Source: Thaumasiovibrio sp047250365 (lineage in GTDB: Bacteria; Pseudomonadota; Gammaproteobacteria; Enterobacterales; Vibrionaceae). Taken from it: a stretch of 64,000 nt of DNA. The stretch is from contig NZ_JBLBVL010000002.1 in NCBI RefSeq assembly GCF_047250365.1, positions 310,001 through 374,000 on the forward strand, written 5' to 3'. Position numbers and translations under genes: made by a program. This document shows positions 26,725 to 35,135 of this stretch, piece after piece (position 1 is the stretch's first letter; each line of letters opens with the position of its first letter). A model generated the notes under the pieces. That model was not told the origin of the DNA. It searched no databases and worked only from the letters and a program-made list of their open reading frames with translations.

Positions 26725-27988
26725 ATTTGCGTGGATTAGGAACAAATTCCACATCGGCATCTAACACAGCAGGCAATATATAGTTTGCCACCAGATCATA
26801 GGGCGCAGCCATAATACGGGCAATCGTACTCGGTTTATGCCAACGCAAATTACGATGGTGTAGCCACTCTCCCGCCGTCAGTACAACTAACAAGTTTTGT
26901 TCAGGGAAAATAAAGATCATCTGATTACCATAGCCCTGTGACATCAATACCGGTATCCATTCGGAACGGGCCGTTAACTTTGTCCAGATGCTATCCGGTT
27001 TAACGCGAAAGTGTGGGTGGTACCAGTAGCGACTGTAGTTTAAGCCACTACTAATATTACGATAAGCTGGTAAGTAGCTGTCTTCTATCCACTGCTTCGG
27101 TACAATCTGCTCTCCCTGCCATTGACCTTGATTCAAATAGAGCTGGCCTAACTTGGCAAAATCACGTGACGTTAGGCTTAAACCCCAGTCATAGGCTGTC
27201 CCTCCCCCCTCACGTTGCAACCAATCATGCGCCGTAATTCCCAAAGGGCTAAAGAGATACTGCTCTGCAAATGCAGCGATGGGTTGTTGAGAGGCAGCTT
27301 CAATACTTTTTGCGGTTAGCTCCACCGCCGCGCCACTGTATTGAAAGCACTTTCCTGGCGAACAGGCCATATCACGAGAGAAAATATACTCTAATCGCTG
27401 CGCTTCTGTCACTTGAGAAAAATCATACCACGGATGTCCAGCCTCTAAGCGAGACGCGCCATTCTCTCCAGGCTTCCACTCATTAAAATCAATCCCTACT
27501 CCCATATTCAATGCATGGCGGAGAGTGATATCACGCTGCTCTCCCTGCATTAGGTGCTGCTCTTCGGGTAATAATTGGGTGATTGGGGTATCCAGCTCAG
27601 AAATAAAGCCTTGCTGCACTGCCGCTCCCGCTAGGATAGACATGACAGACTTAGTCGAAGAGAACAATAAGTTGGGTGTATCTATAGCAAAGTCAATTGC
27701 TTGATACTCTTCATAGCCAACCATCGCATCTGTATCGCTAAAATAACGCTCGTATATCAGGGTTTGATCCTTGATGACTAATACACTGTGCAGACGGTGT
27801 TGAGATGTCGATAGAAAAGAATCCATAGCCTGTAAAGGCACTGGATTAACAGCAACAGTTTGCGGCTCGCCGACAGCAAAATCAGCTCCCTGCTGCGAAT
27901 TTATTTCAAGGCTAGCATCGCTTGCCGATACATAGCTAAAATAGCCAAAAAAGAGAGCAACAGAAAGACACAACCGCGTTAATAACAT
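26723..27988 (-). CDS. Exported serine hydrolase, beta-lactamase/class C PBP-like family
   Basis: A 421-residue protein of the serine beta-lactamase-like superfamily (Pfam Beta-lactamase type). A signal peptide is visible (MLLTRLCLSVALFFGYFSYVSA, cleavage near residue 22). The nucleophile motif SxxK is SSTKS near residue 111, and the YSG tyrosine motif (FQYSGAAVEL) lies near 215. Similar proteins include EstB-type esterases and 6-aminohexanoate-dimer hydrolase-like enzymes; I cannot name the substrate. It appears to be a single-gene unit on the minus strand between terminators. Confidence 0.8.
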   Translation of the reverse strand: MLLTRLCLSVALFFGYFSYVSASDASLEINSQQGADFAVGEPQTVAVNPVPLQAMDSFLSTSQHRLHSVLVIKDQTLIYERYFSDTDAMVGYEEYQAIDFAIDTPNLLFSSTKSVMSILAGAAVQQGFISELDTPITQLLPEEQHLMQGEQRDITLRHALNMGVGIDFNEWKPGENGASRLEAGHPWYDFSQVTEAQRLEYIFSRDMACSPGKCFQYSGAAVELTAKSIEAASQQPIAAFAEQYLFSPLGITAHDWLQREGGGTAYDWGLSLTSRDFAKLGQLYLNQGQWQGEQIVPKQWIEDSYLPAYRNISSGLNYSRYWYHPHFRVKPDSIWTKLTARSEWIPVLMSQGYGNQMIFIFPEQNLLVVLTAGEWLHHRNLRWHKPSTIARIMAAPYDLVANYILPAVLDADVEFVPNPRK

Positions 27989-28103
27989 ACATCACCTAGT
28001 AAAACCTAATTCATTAGCCACTTTCTTAACATTTATCTTTAAAATCAGAAAGTTAATCAAGGAGCAATTGCGAGAGGTACTACACACTTTTGCCCAGAAG
28101 AAC

Positions 28104-28128
28104 GCCCCCTTTCAATTCGAAAGGGGGC
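28104..28128 (-). terminator. Probable terminator after the DUF1127 gene
   Basis: GCCCCCTTTC (28104-28113) pairs with GAAAGGGGGC (28119-28128) around a 5-nt loop, directly after the stop codon. On the minus strand the following bases GTTCTTCT are only moderately T-rich. Confidence 0.65.
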
Positions 28129-28133
28129 TTACG

Positions 28134-28382
28134 TCACGTTATGCGACTAGTCCGTAACGTCCGGCGAAGATGGCGCATGGTGCGCTGGGCTTGTTTTCTT
28201 GTCGGTTGGCTATATTGCATACGCCCATCCGGTTCAATACCGATATCACGCAATAGATGTGAATTAAGTGACGGTAGATCTATTTGAATGCGCCGATGCA
28301 TCTGACGCCATGCTTGCTGTTCACGATGAATATCAAGACGAATAAAAATAACAGCTAATTTCAGATAAATAGATTGAGACAT
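28134..28382 (-). CDS. DUF1127-family small basic protein
   Basis: An 82-residue, strongly basic protein. The core DLPSLNSHLLRDIGIEPDG (residues 35-53) matches the DUF1127/YjiS motif (L-x-D/N-x-x-L-x-D-I-G). Some short family members in alphaproteobacteria bind RNA and affect sRNA turnover and phosphate or carbon metabolism; the role here is unknown. The ATG has an excellent ribosome-binding site AAGGAGA. The Arg-rich C-terminus (RTMRHLRRTLRTSR) is unusual and may bind nucleic acid. A leader with a 30-codon ORF and palindromes lies upstream. Confidence 0.8.
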   Translation of the reverse strand: MSQSIYLKLAVIFIRLDIHREQQAWRQMHRRIQIDLPSLNSHLLRDIGIEPDGRMQYSQPTRKQAQRTMRHLRRTLRTSRIT

Positions 28383-28440
28383 GATGGTTCTCCTTAAGTA
28401 AGAGCAGTGCGGAGATCATCATTGGCAGTGGAGTAGGCAG

Positions 28441-28463
28441 AGCCGCAGATGAAATCCGCGGCT
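28441..28463. repeat. Inverted repeat upstream of the DUF1127 gene
   Basis: AGCCGC (28441-28446) pairs with GCGGCT (28458-28463), and inner GAT/ATC bases extend the stem. There is no T-tract on the minus-strand side, so it is not a standard terminator. It sits between the 30-codon ORF and the DUF1127 gene. Confidence 0.5.
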
Positions 28464-28477
28464 AAAAAGCAACGGAA

Positions 28478-28570
28478 TCAGAAGGTCGCAAAGTCTCGTT
28501 TCACCAATGGTGAAACTGTGCCAGCGACACGAAAGACAATATGCACAAATAATGTGTTGAAATTGAACAT
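28478..28570 (-). CDS. Candidate 30-codon ORF or leader peptide upstream of the DUF1127 gene
   Basis: A short frame, MFNFNTLFVHIVFRVAGTVS followed by PLVKRDFATF, starts at an ATG (28570) with a strong GGGAGG ribosome-binding site 5 nt upstream and ends in TGA. The N-terminal half is hydrophobic. The next gene, DUF1127, starts 95 nt downstream in the same direction. No homologue is known to me. It could be a real small protein, a leader peptide, or chance; the ribosome-binding site is the main support. Confidence 0.45.
   Translation of the reverse strand: MFNFNTLFVHIVFRVAGTVSPLVKRDFATF
28498..28516. repeat. Perfect 9-bp inverted repeat inside the 30-codon ORF
   Basis: GTTTCACCAATGGTGAAAC is a perfect palindrome of 9-bp arms around one central base. 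It could be an operator or an RNA hairpin; no T-run follows. Confidence 0.6.
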
Positions 28571-28811
28571 GTATGCCTCCCTAAATCTGCGTAAATCCGT
28601 TGATAACTTCAGTCAATATATTAAAGAACAGTGCTAACATATCAAGCACTTAATGGCTAAATTTCCAACAAAACCATCTTCTTCTATTTACATGACTTAT
28701 TCATGATAATTATGTTTTATATGGGCTGCTTTGCATTATTTTGCAGACATTTCCTCGTTTCCATCACTGTATGCACACCATTACCCCGTTATTTTATTTC
28801 TCGCCACTAAC
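28571..28811. other. Intergenic region upstream of the 30-codon ORF
   Basis: AT-rich sequence between the symporter terminator and the DUF1127 leader. It should contain the promoter for the minus-strand leader and DUF1127 gene, but I see no unambiguous -35/-10 pair, no gene and no repeat. Confidence 0.4.
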
Positions 28812-28839
28812 AAAAAGCGCCGCATTTAATTGCGGCGCT
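28811..28839 (-). terminator. Terminator after the dicarboxylate/glutamate symporter
   Basis: AGCGCCGC (28816-28823) and GCGGCGCT (28832-28839) form an 8-bp GC-rich stem with an 8-nt loop. On the minus strand it is followed by TTTTTG. It lies 28 nt after the stop codon. Confidence 0.9.
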
Positions 28840-28866
28840 AACAGTATGTATTGTTGATGTAACCCG

Positions 28867-30132
28867 TTAAGCATCAGCCACAGCTGGTTGAGATTCAGAG
28901 ACGACGAGCTCATTTTCGCTTTTCGCTACAATGGTATTCACCGCAGTATCCCCAACAACATTCGAACTGGTACAAAACATATCATTAATACGATCTACCG
29001 CTGCCACAATTGCTAACCCTTCAGCTGGCAAACCAAGTTGATGAATCAGCACTCCCACCATCACAACACCGCCTCCCGGAACACCACCAGCGCCGATAGA
29101 CAGCAATAAAATCGTTAAGCCTAAGGTAAAATAGTCTGCACTATTAATAGGCGTGCCAAAGGCATTAGCCACAAAGATCGTCGCCAGCGCAATATAAATC
29201 GAGACACCTGACATATTCATGGTCGCCCCTAACGGCACGCCAAATCCTGCTACTGATTTGGAGACACCAATTTTATCCGTCAAGGTGCGCATGGTAACAG
29301 GAATGGTCGCATTAGAGCTCGCTGTCGACAGTGAGAATAGAACCTGCTCTCGGGTTTTACGCAAAAAGTCGGTCGGTTTCATTCCCGTGGCCAAACTTAC
29401 CGCAATGGGGTAAAAGCAGAAGATCCAGAACACCAATACGCTGATCACCAATGCGACATAGCCCGCCACCGAAGCTAGCGTATTGGCATTGAGCGTCGCC
29501 CCTAGTTGGATCATTAAGGCAAAAACACCATAGGGTGCGAGGCTCATGACCAAGCCAACCAGCTTCATCATCACTTCATTGGTCATCTTAAATGTGCGTA
29601 CCGCTGGCCCACCACGTTGATCTAGGGCTTGAATCGCTAAACCTGTAATGATCGCCATAAAAATAATCTGCAACATATCGCCGCTCGCGAATGCTTGCAC
29701 TGGGTTACTCGGTACAATATTCACAATCAACGAAAAAATATCTGGCGTTTCGGTCGTGGTCAGTTGTACGTTTTCTGAGATTGATCCCGCGAGATTAGCA
29801 CCAGCTCCCGGCTGAAAGATGGCGCCAAGAGTGAGCGCTGCTGTTATCGCAATTAGGGTATTAATAATGTAAAGCGCAAAAGTTTTACCCCCTAAGCGAC
29901 CAAATGCAGAGACATCTTTGAGTTCAACAATACCGCAGACAATTGACACAAACACCAGCGGTACAACCAATAATTTAATCAATGAGACAAACATCCCACC
30001 AACCCCTTCAGCTAACCCCAGAAGATAGGTATCCATAAGGGCAATGCCACTAAACAGGTATTGAATTGCCGTTCCAAGAATGAGGCCGAGGAACAGGCCT
30101 GTAAAGATTTTTCCAGACAGGGATTTAGTCAT
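28867..30132 (-). CDS. Dicarboxylate/amino acid:cation symporter (DAACS family)
   Basis: A 421-residue inner-membrane carrier of the GltP/GltT/DctA family that takes up glutamate, aspartate or C4-dicarboxylates with Na+ or H+. Diagnostic motifs are the serine-rich hairpin SLSTASSNATIPVTMRTL (near residue 265), GVPLGATMNMSG (TM7) and CTSSNVVGDTAV (TM8, near 393). The Arg that selects acidic amino acids is not clearly placed, so the substrate is left open. The ATG at 30132 has GGAG upstream and gives MTKSLSGKIFTG; an in-frame extension to 30225 has no such support. Confidence 0.9.
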   Translation of the reverse strand: MTKSLSGKIFTGLFLGLILGTAIQYLFSGIALMDTYLLGLAEGVGGMFVSLIKLLVVPLVFVSIVCGIVELKDVSAFGRLGGKTFALYIINTLIAITAALTLGAIFQPGAGANLAGSISENVQLTTTETPDIFSLIVNIVPSNPVQAFASGDMLQIIFMAIITGLAIQALDQRGGPAVRTFKMTNEVMMKLVGLVMSLAPYGVFALMIQLGATLNANTLASVAGYVALVISVLVFWIFCFYPIAVSLATGMKPTDFLRKTREQVLFSLSTASSNATIPVTMRTLTDKIGVSKSVAGFGVPLGATMNMSGVSIYIALATIFVANAFGTPINSADYFTLGLTILLLSIGAGGVPGGGVVMVGVLIHQLGLPAEGLAIVAAVDRINDMFCTSSNVVGDTAVNTIVAKSENELVVSESQPAVADA

Positions 30133-30465
30133 AATTTCTCCATACGTTATGCTGCATCTCGTGAGCTTATTAACATCTATCACTACATTGGTGATGGATG
30201 GCGGCATTTTACATAAAAGAAACATTTAGAGAAGGGAATTATTTAATACTAACCTGAACGCAAAATTAGGCACACATATTAAAATGCACCCAAAATCATT
30301 AAAAACACAGCCAAATGCTCGTAAAAGACAGAAAAAACGGCAACCAGAAGCACGCAACCATCGCACTACAATGCTCAGCAACGTGAAGACGATCACTAAC
30401 ATTTTCATTACAACACTCTTTGTCATAACACGTGAAGTGCTTTCACCGTTTATTCCGAGCAAAAA
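30133..30465. other. Intergenic region between the DAACS symporter and the lysS terminator
   Basis: About 330 bp with no supported gene. A 78-codon minus-strand frame (30226-30462) has a hydrophobic segment but no ribosome-binding site and an odd Cys/Phe-rich composition, so I do not call it. The symporter promoter should lie here, but I cannot assign it confidently. Confidence 0.4.
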
Positions 30466-30490
30466 AAACCACCCTCTCGGGTGGTTTCAT
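30461..30490 (-). terminator. Terminator after lysS
   Basis: AAACCACCC (30466-30474) pairs with GGGTGGTTT (30479-30487) around TCTC. On the minus strand a run of T follows. It ends the recJ-prfB-lysS direction. Confidence 0.92.
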
Positions 30491-30534
30491 GTAAACAGCT
30501 ACATCGCTATCGAAACACTATCAATTGACTCAGC

Positions 30535-32040
30535 TTATTTAGCTTGTGGACGCATCGCTGGGAAAAGAATAACGTCACGGATGGTGTGCGTGTTGGTGAA
30601 CAGCATCACCAAACGATCAATGCCGATACCCATACCCGCTGTTGGCGGTAGGCCGTGCTCAAGCGCGGTGATGTAGTCTGCATCGTAGTACATCGCCTCA
30701 TCATCACCAGCATCTTTGGCATTTACTTGCGCTTTAAAGCGCTCGTCTTGATCTTGCGCGTCATTCAGCTCAGAGAAGCCGTTACCCACTTCACGACCAC
30801 CGATGAAGAACTCAAAACGGTCAGTGATGAACGGGTTATCATCATTACGACGTGCCAGTGGAGAGATATCCGCAGGGTATTCAGTAATGAAGGTAGGCTG
30901 AAGTAGTTGAGGTTCCGCCGTTTCACCAAAGGCTTCTTCCAGCAATTGGCCACTGGTCATGAACTTCTCAACATGAACGCCTACTGACTTAGCAATTTGA
31001 GCCATATGCTCACGATCTTGCACTTTGTCGTACGTTAGCGCTTGGATATCTGCATGGTCTGGATTGTACTTTTTCAGTGCATCCAACATGCTGATACGCG
31101 GATATGGACCGGCAAAGCTAATCGTCTCTTCGCCGTATGGCATCTCAAAGCTGCCTAATACATCTTTCGCGATGCCAGATAGCATCTCTTCGGTAAGATC
31201 CATTAGATCGCGGTAATCCGCGTACGCCATATAGAATTCCATCATGGTGAACTCTGGGTTATGACGTGGTGATAGGCCTTCGTTACGGAAGTTACGGTTG
31301 ATCTCGAACACGCGCTCAAAACCACCAACCACCAGACGCTTCAGGTAAAGCTCGGGAGCAACACGCAGGTACATGTCGATATCAAGCGCATTATGATGCG
31401 TGATAAACGGACGTGCTGTTGCCCCACCCGGGATCACATGCATCATCGGCGTTTCAACTTCCATGAAGTCTTTCTCGACCATATACTGGCGGATCGCACT
31501 CACCACTTTCGAGCGGATCTTAAACGCGCTGCGTGAGTCTTCATTTACGATCAAATCAACATAGCGTTGACGGTAACGTTGCTCTTGGTCAGTTAAACCG
31601 TGGAACTTCTCTGGCAAAGGACGCAGTGCTTTGGTTAGCAGTTCGTACTCTTCGAAGTTAACGTAAAGATCGCCTTTACCTGACTTATGCAGCGCACCTT
31701 TAACACCGATGATGTCACCGATATCAAGGCCGTTGTATTTTTCTTTCAGGACTTTCTGCACATCTTTTGCAGCATACGCTTGGATGCGGCCAGATACATC
31801 AGAGATTGACAAGAAAGGACCACGCTTCGCCATTACACGGCCAGCGATCGCAACAATGTTGTTTTCTTGCTCAAGTTCGTCTTTAGTCTTTTCACCGTAA
31901 GCGGCTTGGAGATCAGCTGCCAAATGTTCACGACGGAAGTCATTTGGGTGGCCATTAGCTTTACAGTTTTGGCGGATTTTATCTAACTTCGCGCGACGCT
32001 CTGCAATCAGCTTATTTTCGTCTTGTAACTGGTCGGTCAT
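30535..32040 (-). CDS. lysS: Lysyl-tRNA synthetase (class II)
   Basis: LysS charges tRNA-Lys. The N-terminal OB-fold anticodon-binding domain (residues 60-170) precedes the class II core: motif 2 in FRNEGLSPRHNPEFTMMEFY near 263 and motif 3 in GMGIGIDRLVMLFTNT near 480. The 501-residue length is near the usual 505. It follows prfB by 16 nt, the same conserved pair as E. coli prfB-lysS. Confidence 0.98.
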   Translation of the reverse strand: MTDQLQDENKLIAERRAKLDKIRQNCKANGHPNDFRREHLAADLQAAYGEKTKDELEQENNIVAIAGRVMAKRGPFLSISDVSGRIQAYAAKDVQKVLKEKYNGLDIGDIIGVKGALHKSGKGDLYVNFEEYELLTKALRPLPEKFHGLTDQEQRYRQRYVDLIVNEDSRSAFKIRSKVVSAIRQYMVEKDFMEVETPMMHVIPGGATARPFITHHNALDIDMYLRVAPELYLKRLVVGGFERVFEINRNFRNEGLSPRHNPEFTMMEFYMAYADYRDLMDLTEEMLSGIAKDVLGSFEMPYGEETISFAGPYPRISMLDALKKYNPDHADIQALTYDKVQDREHMAQIAKSVGVHVEKFMTSGQLLEEAFGETAEPQLLQPTFITEYPADISPLARRNDDNPFITDRFEFFIGGREVGNGFSELNDAQDQDERFKAQVNAKDAGDDEAMYYDADYITALEHGLPPTAGMGIGIDRLVMLFTNTHTIRDVILFPAMRPQAK

Positions 32041-32056
32041 TGCTTACCCTTATGAA

Positions 32057-33155
32057 TTACAGCCCAGACTTAAGGCTGGCTTCGATGAAACGATCTAAAT
32101 CACCGTCTAAAACGGCTTGTGTATTGCGGTTTTCAACCCCAGTACGCAGGTCTTTAATGCGGGAATCATCCAGAACGTATGAACGGATCTGGCTGCCCCA
32201 ACCAATATCAGATTTGGCATCTTCATTGGCTTGCTTCTCAGCATTTTGTTTTTGCATCTCAAGCTCAAACAGTTTTGCTTTCAACTGCTTCATCGCTTGA
32301 TCTTTGTTTTTGTGCTGAGAACGGTCGTTCTGACACTGCACAACGGTATTGGTTGGCACGTGCGTAATACGTACCGCGGATTCCGTGGTGTTAACGTGCT
32401 GACCACCCGCGCCAGAAGCACGGTATACGTCAATACGTAAATCAGCTGGATTAATCTCAATGGATACGTTGTCATCCACCTCTGGGTAGATAAACGCCGA
32501 TGCAAATGACGTATGGCGACGACCCCCTGAGTCAAACGGCGATTTACGCACAAGACGGTGAACCCCGGTCTCGGTGCGTAACCAGCCGTAAGCGTATTCA
32601 CCAGAGATGCGCACGGTTGCTGATTTCAAGCCAGCGACATCACCTGCAGAGACTTCGATGACTTCAACTTTGAAGCCCTTCGATTCTGCCCAACGCAAGT
32701 ACATACGCAGCATCATCGAGGTCCAGTCTTGCGCCTCTGTACCACCAGAGCCAGACTGAAGATCGATATAACAATCAGACGCGTCATATTCACCAGAGAA
32801 CATACGGCGGAACTCGAGTTTCTCTAGTTTCGCTTCAAGATCTTGTAGCTCAGGTTCAATTTCATCGAATGTTTCTTGATCTTCCGCTTCAATCGCAAGT
32901 TCAAGTAGTCCTTCGACGTCATCAACACCAGCCACTAACACATCAATAGTCTCAACCACAGCTTCTAGCGAAGCACGCTCTTTACCTAGAGCTTGAGCGC
33001 GTTCTGGCTCATTCCATACATCTGGTTGCTCTAACTCTGCGTTAACTTCTTCGAGACGCTCTTTCTTCGCCTCATAGTCAAAGATACCCCCTAAGGACTT
33101 CTGTGCGCGAAAGCACGTCCTCAAGACGGTTTTTAATAGGATTAATTTCGAACAT
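32057..33155 (-). CDS. prfB: Peptide chain release factor 2, with programmed +1 frameshift
   Basis: RF2 releases the peptide at UGA and UAA. The gene reads ATG (33155) MFEINPIKNRLEDVLSRTEV to codon 25 (CTT), then an in-frame TGA (33080-33078). Skipping the T at 33080 gives GAC and continues DYEAKKERLEEVNAEL to the stop at 32057, 365 residues in all, exactly the E. coli length. The internal SD-like AGGGGG (33092-33087), TAT, CTT and TGA match the E. coli shift site. The GGQ motif (GAGGQHVN) and the anticodon-like SPF (KSPFDSGG) are present. The open frame upstream of 33079 in the main reading frame is not the real N-terminus. Confidence 0.97.
33078..33092 (-). promoter_or_regulatory. prfB programmed +1 ribosomal frameshift signal
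   Basis: On the minus strand AGGGGG-TAT-CTT-TGA-C: an internal Shine-Dalgarno-like element 3 nt before the slippery CTT, then the UGA that RF2 itself decodes. Low RF2 favours frameshifting, giving autoregulation. This is the established mechanism for RF2. Confidence 0.96.
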
Positions 33156-33285
33156 TGCCACTCATCACAGCCGAAATGGACACAATTGCGAGATTCTATC
33201 GAATTGTTGGCGGAATATACAGCGCTTAAGCAGAAGAAGAGGAAATTTTTCTTACACCATTTTGCACAAAGTTGCAGGTGAGAAA

Positions 33286-33327
33286 TGAATAAAGCGTGAT
33301 CTTCTCCACTAAAGAACACGCTTATTC
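33286..33327 (-). terminator. Possible weak terminator between recJ and prfB
   Basis: Minus-strand GAATAAGCGTG (33327-33317) can pair with CACGCTTTATTC (33298-33287) with one bulge. The following ATTTCTC is only weakly T-rich. It lies in the 175-nt recJ-prfB gap and may attenuate. Confidence 0.35.
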
Positions 33328-33330
33328 GAA

Positions 33331-35052
33331 TTAAATGGCGTCGAGGTGCTCCACCATTAGCTGAACACTGTAGTTACCCCTAAAAAGGTTTACATCTAAG
33401 CGATAGGCCAGCTTCACCTGATTCACAGAAGCATCCGGCCAACGACGTAGATCGACATTAAAGGCAATCGCATCCACCATCAGCCCTCCAACCACAGGCT
33501 CTAACATCAATTTTAAGTGTTTGCCGCCGACGAGGCGTTGCTGCAAAACCCTAAACTCACCATCAAACATCGGCTCGGGGAAGGCTTGCCCCCACGGTCC
33601 GCTCTGGCGTAACAACTCCGCCGTCTGCAGGTTGATATCGGCTGGCGCCAATTCACCATCACTTAACAGCACACCGCGCAGTGATGATTCATCCACCTCG
33701 GCCTGCACCACGCCTTCAAAGGCTGCTCGAAACGCATTCAGCTGATCGGCCGGAATAGTTAACCCTGCCGCCATGGCATGGCCACCGAATTTGAGGATCA
33801 ACCCAGGATGACGTGTATCAATCTGATCAAGTACATCACGCATATGTAACCCAACAATTGAGCGGCACGACCCTTTAAGGGTATTGTCACCGCCATCAGC
33901 AAAGGCGATCACTGGACGGTGGTACTGATCTTTGATCCGTGAGGCCAAAATACCAATCACCCCTTGGTGCCAATCGTTTTGATGCAGCACAATACCGCAT
34001 GGCAAATCATCCCCCAGCTGCAAGCGCTCACAAATCGCGACCGCTTCCTCCTTCATGCCCTGCTCTATCTCTTTGCGCGTCTGATTTAAGCCATCCAATT
34101 CCGAGGCGAGTTGACGGGCTAAATTGATCTCATCACATAACAGCAGTTCAACCCCGTGGCTCATATCTTCCAATCGCCCTGCGGCGTTGATGCGAGGCCC
34201 TAGTGCAAAACCCAAATCACCAGTAACCACACGACTCTGTTCCCGGTTAGCCACTTCGATAAGGGCTTGAATCCCCGGACGGCATTGACCGGCACGAATA
34301 CGTTGTAGCCCTTGGAAGACGAGAATACGGTTATTTTTATCCAGTGGTACCACATCAGCAACGGTGCCCAGTGCGACCAAGTCAAGCAAGTTAGCCAGAT
34401 TGGGTTCAGTGATCTTTTGCTCAGCAAACCAATTAATACGACGCAACTCCGCCCGCAATGCCAGCATCAAATAAAACGCGACACCAACACCACACAACGC
34501 CTTCGACGGAAAACCACATTCATGCAGATTAGGGTTGACGATCGCATCTGCCGCTGGCAAGACTTCACCCGGCAAGTGATGATCCGTGACCAATACAGCG
34601 ATACCGCGATCCTTAGCAGCTTGCACGCCGGTGAGCGACGATACGCCATTATCTACGGTGATGATCAACTCTGCGCCACGATTTGCCACTTGCTCAACCA
34701 CGTCAGGGCTGAGGCCATAGCCATCCTCAAATCGATTCGGCACTAAGTAGTCAACATGGTGAGCACCCAATTGGCGTAGAGCGATGACAGAGAGCGCTGA
34801 ACTTGTCGCACCATCAGCGTCAAAGTCACCCACGATAACCATTTTGCGCTGCTGGCGAAGGGCATCGACCAACAGTGTCACCGCTTGTTCTATCCCCGCC
34901 AACTGAGTAAATGGCAGCAATCCACGCGCTCCGCGCTCTAAATCACTATCCCTTTCTATGCCACGGCTGGCATAAATACGACGCAATAAAGGGGGAATAT
35001 GTGCTGAAAAGCCGGAAGTATCACCTTCTGGGCGACGCTGAATCTCTATCAT
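33331..35052 (-). CDS. recJ: Single-stranded-DNA-specific exonuclease RecJ
   Basis: RecJ is a 5'-3' ssDNA exonuclease acting in RecF-pathway recombination and mismatch repair. The DHH phosphoesterase motifs are present: VGDFDADGATSS near residue 75, VTDHHLPGE near 159, and the C-terminal DHHA1 region with KFGGHAMAAGLTI near 420. The 573-residue length is close to E. coli (577). The order xerD-dsbC-recJ-prfB-lysS is conserved. A strong terminator stands immediately before its ribosome-binding site. Confidence 0.97.
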   Translation of the reverse strand: MIEIQRRPEGDTSGFSAHIPPLLRRIYASRGIERDSDLERGARGLLPFTQLAGIEQAVTLLVDALRQQRKMVIVGDFDADGATSSALSVIALRQLGAHHVDYLVPNRFEDGYGLSPDVVEQVANRGAELIITVDNGVSSLTGVQAAKDRGIAVLVTDHHLPGEVLPAADAIVNPNLHECGFPSKALCGVGVAFYLMLALRAELRRINWFAEQKITEPNLANLLDLVALGTVADVVPLDKNNRILVFQGLQRIRAGQCRPGIQALIEVANREQSRVVTGDLGFALGPRINAAGRLEDMSHGVELLLCDEINLARQLASELDGLNQTRKEIEQGMKEEAVAICERLQLGDDLPCGIVLHQNDWHQGVIGILASRIKDQYHRPVIAFADGGDNTLKGSCRSIVGLHMRDVLDQIDTRHPGLILKFGGHAMAAGLTIPADQLNAFRAAFEGVVQAEVDESSLRGVLLSDGELAPADINLQTAELLRQSGPWGQAFPEPMFDGEFRVLQQRLVGGKHLKLMLEPVVGGLMVDAIAFNVDLRRWPDASVNQVKLAYRLDVNLFRGNYSVQLMVEHLDAI

Positions 35053-35060
35053 GCTGTCCT

Positions 35061-35090
35061 AAAAAATGCCCGTGCATTAAAACGGGCATT
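35061..35090 (-). terminator. Terminator between dsbC and recJ
   Basis: Minus-strand AATGCCCGT (35090-35082) pairs with ACGGGCATT (35073-35065), followed by TTTT. It ends within a few bases of the recJ ribosome-binding site, so dsbC transcripts would mostly stop before recJ. Confidence 0.88.
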
Positions 35091-35135
35091 TATCCTATTG
35101 AAATAAAAATCAAAATAACGCGGCCTAAAATAGGT

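Noticed and set aside
30226..30462. 78-codon minus-strand frame with a hydrophobic segment between the symporter and lysS
   Set aside because: No ribosome-binding site, odd Cys/Phe-rich composition and no recognisable family.
33156..33319. Upstream extension of the prfB main frame
   Set aside because: The real RF2 N-terminus is encoded in the other frame and joined by the programmed +1 shift; the extension has no similarity to RF2.
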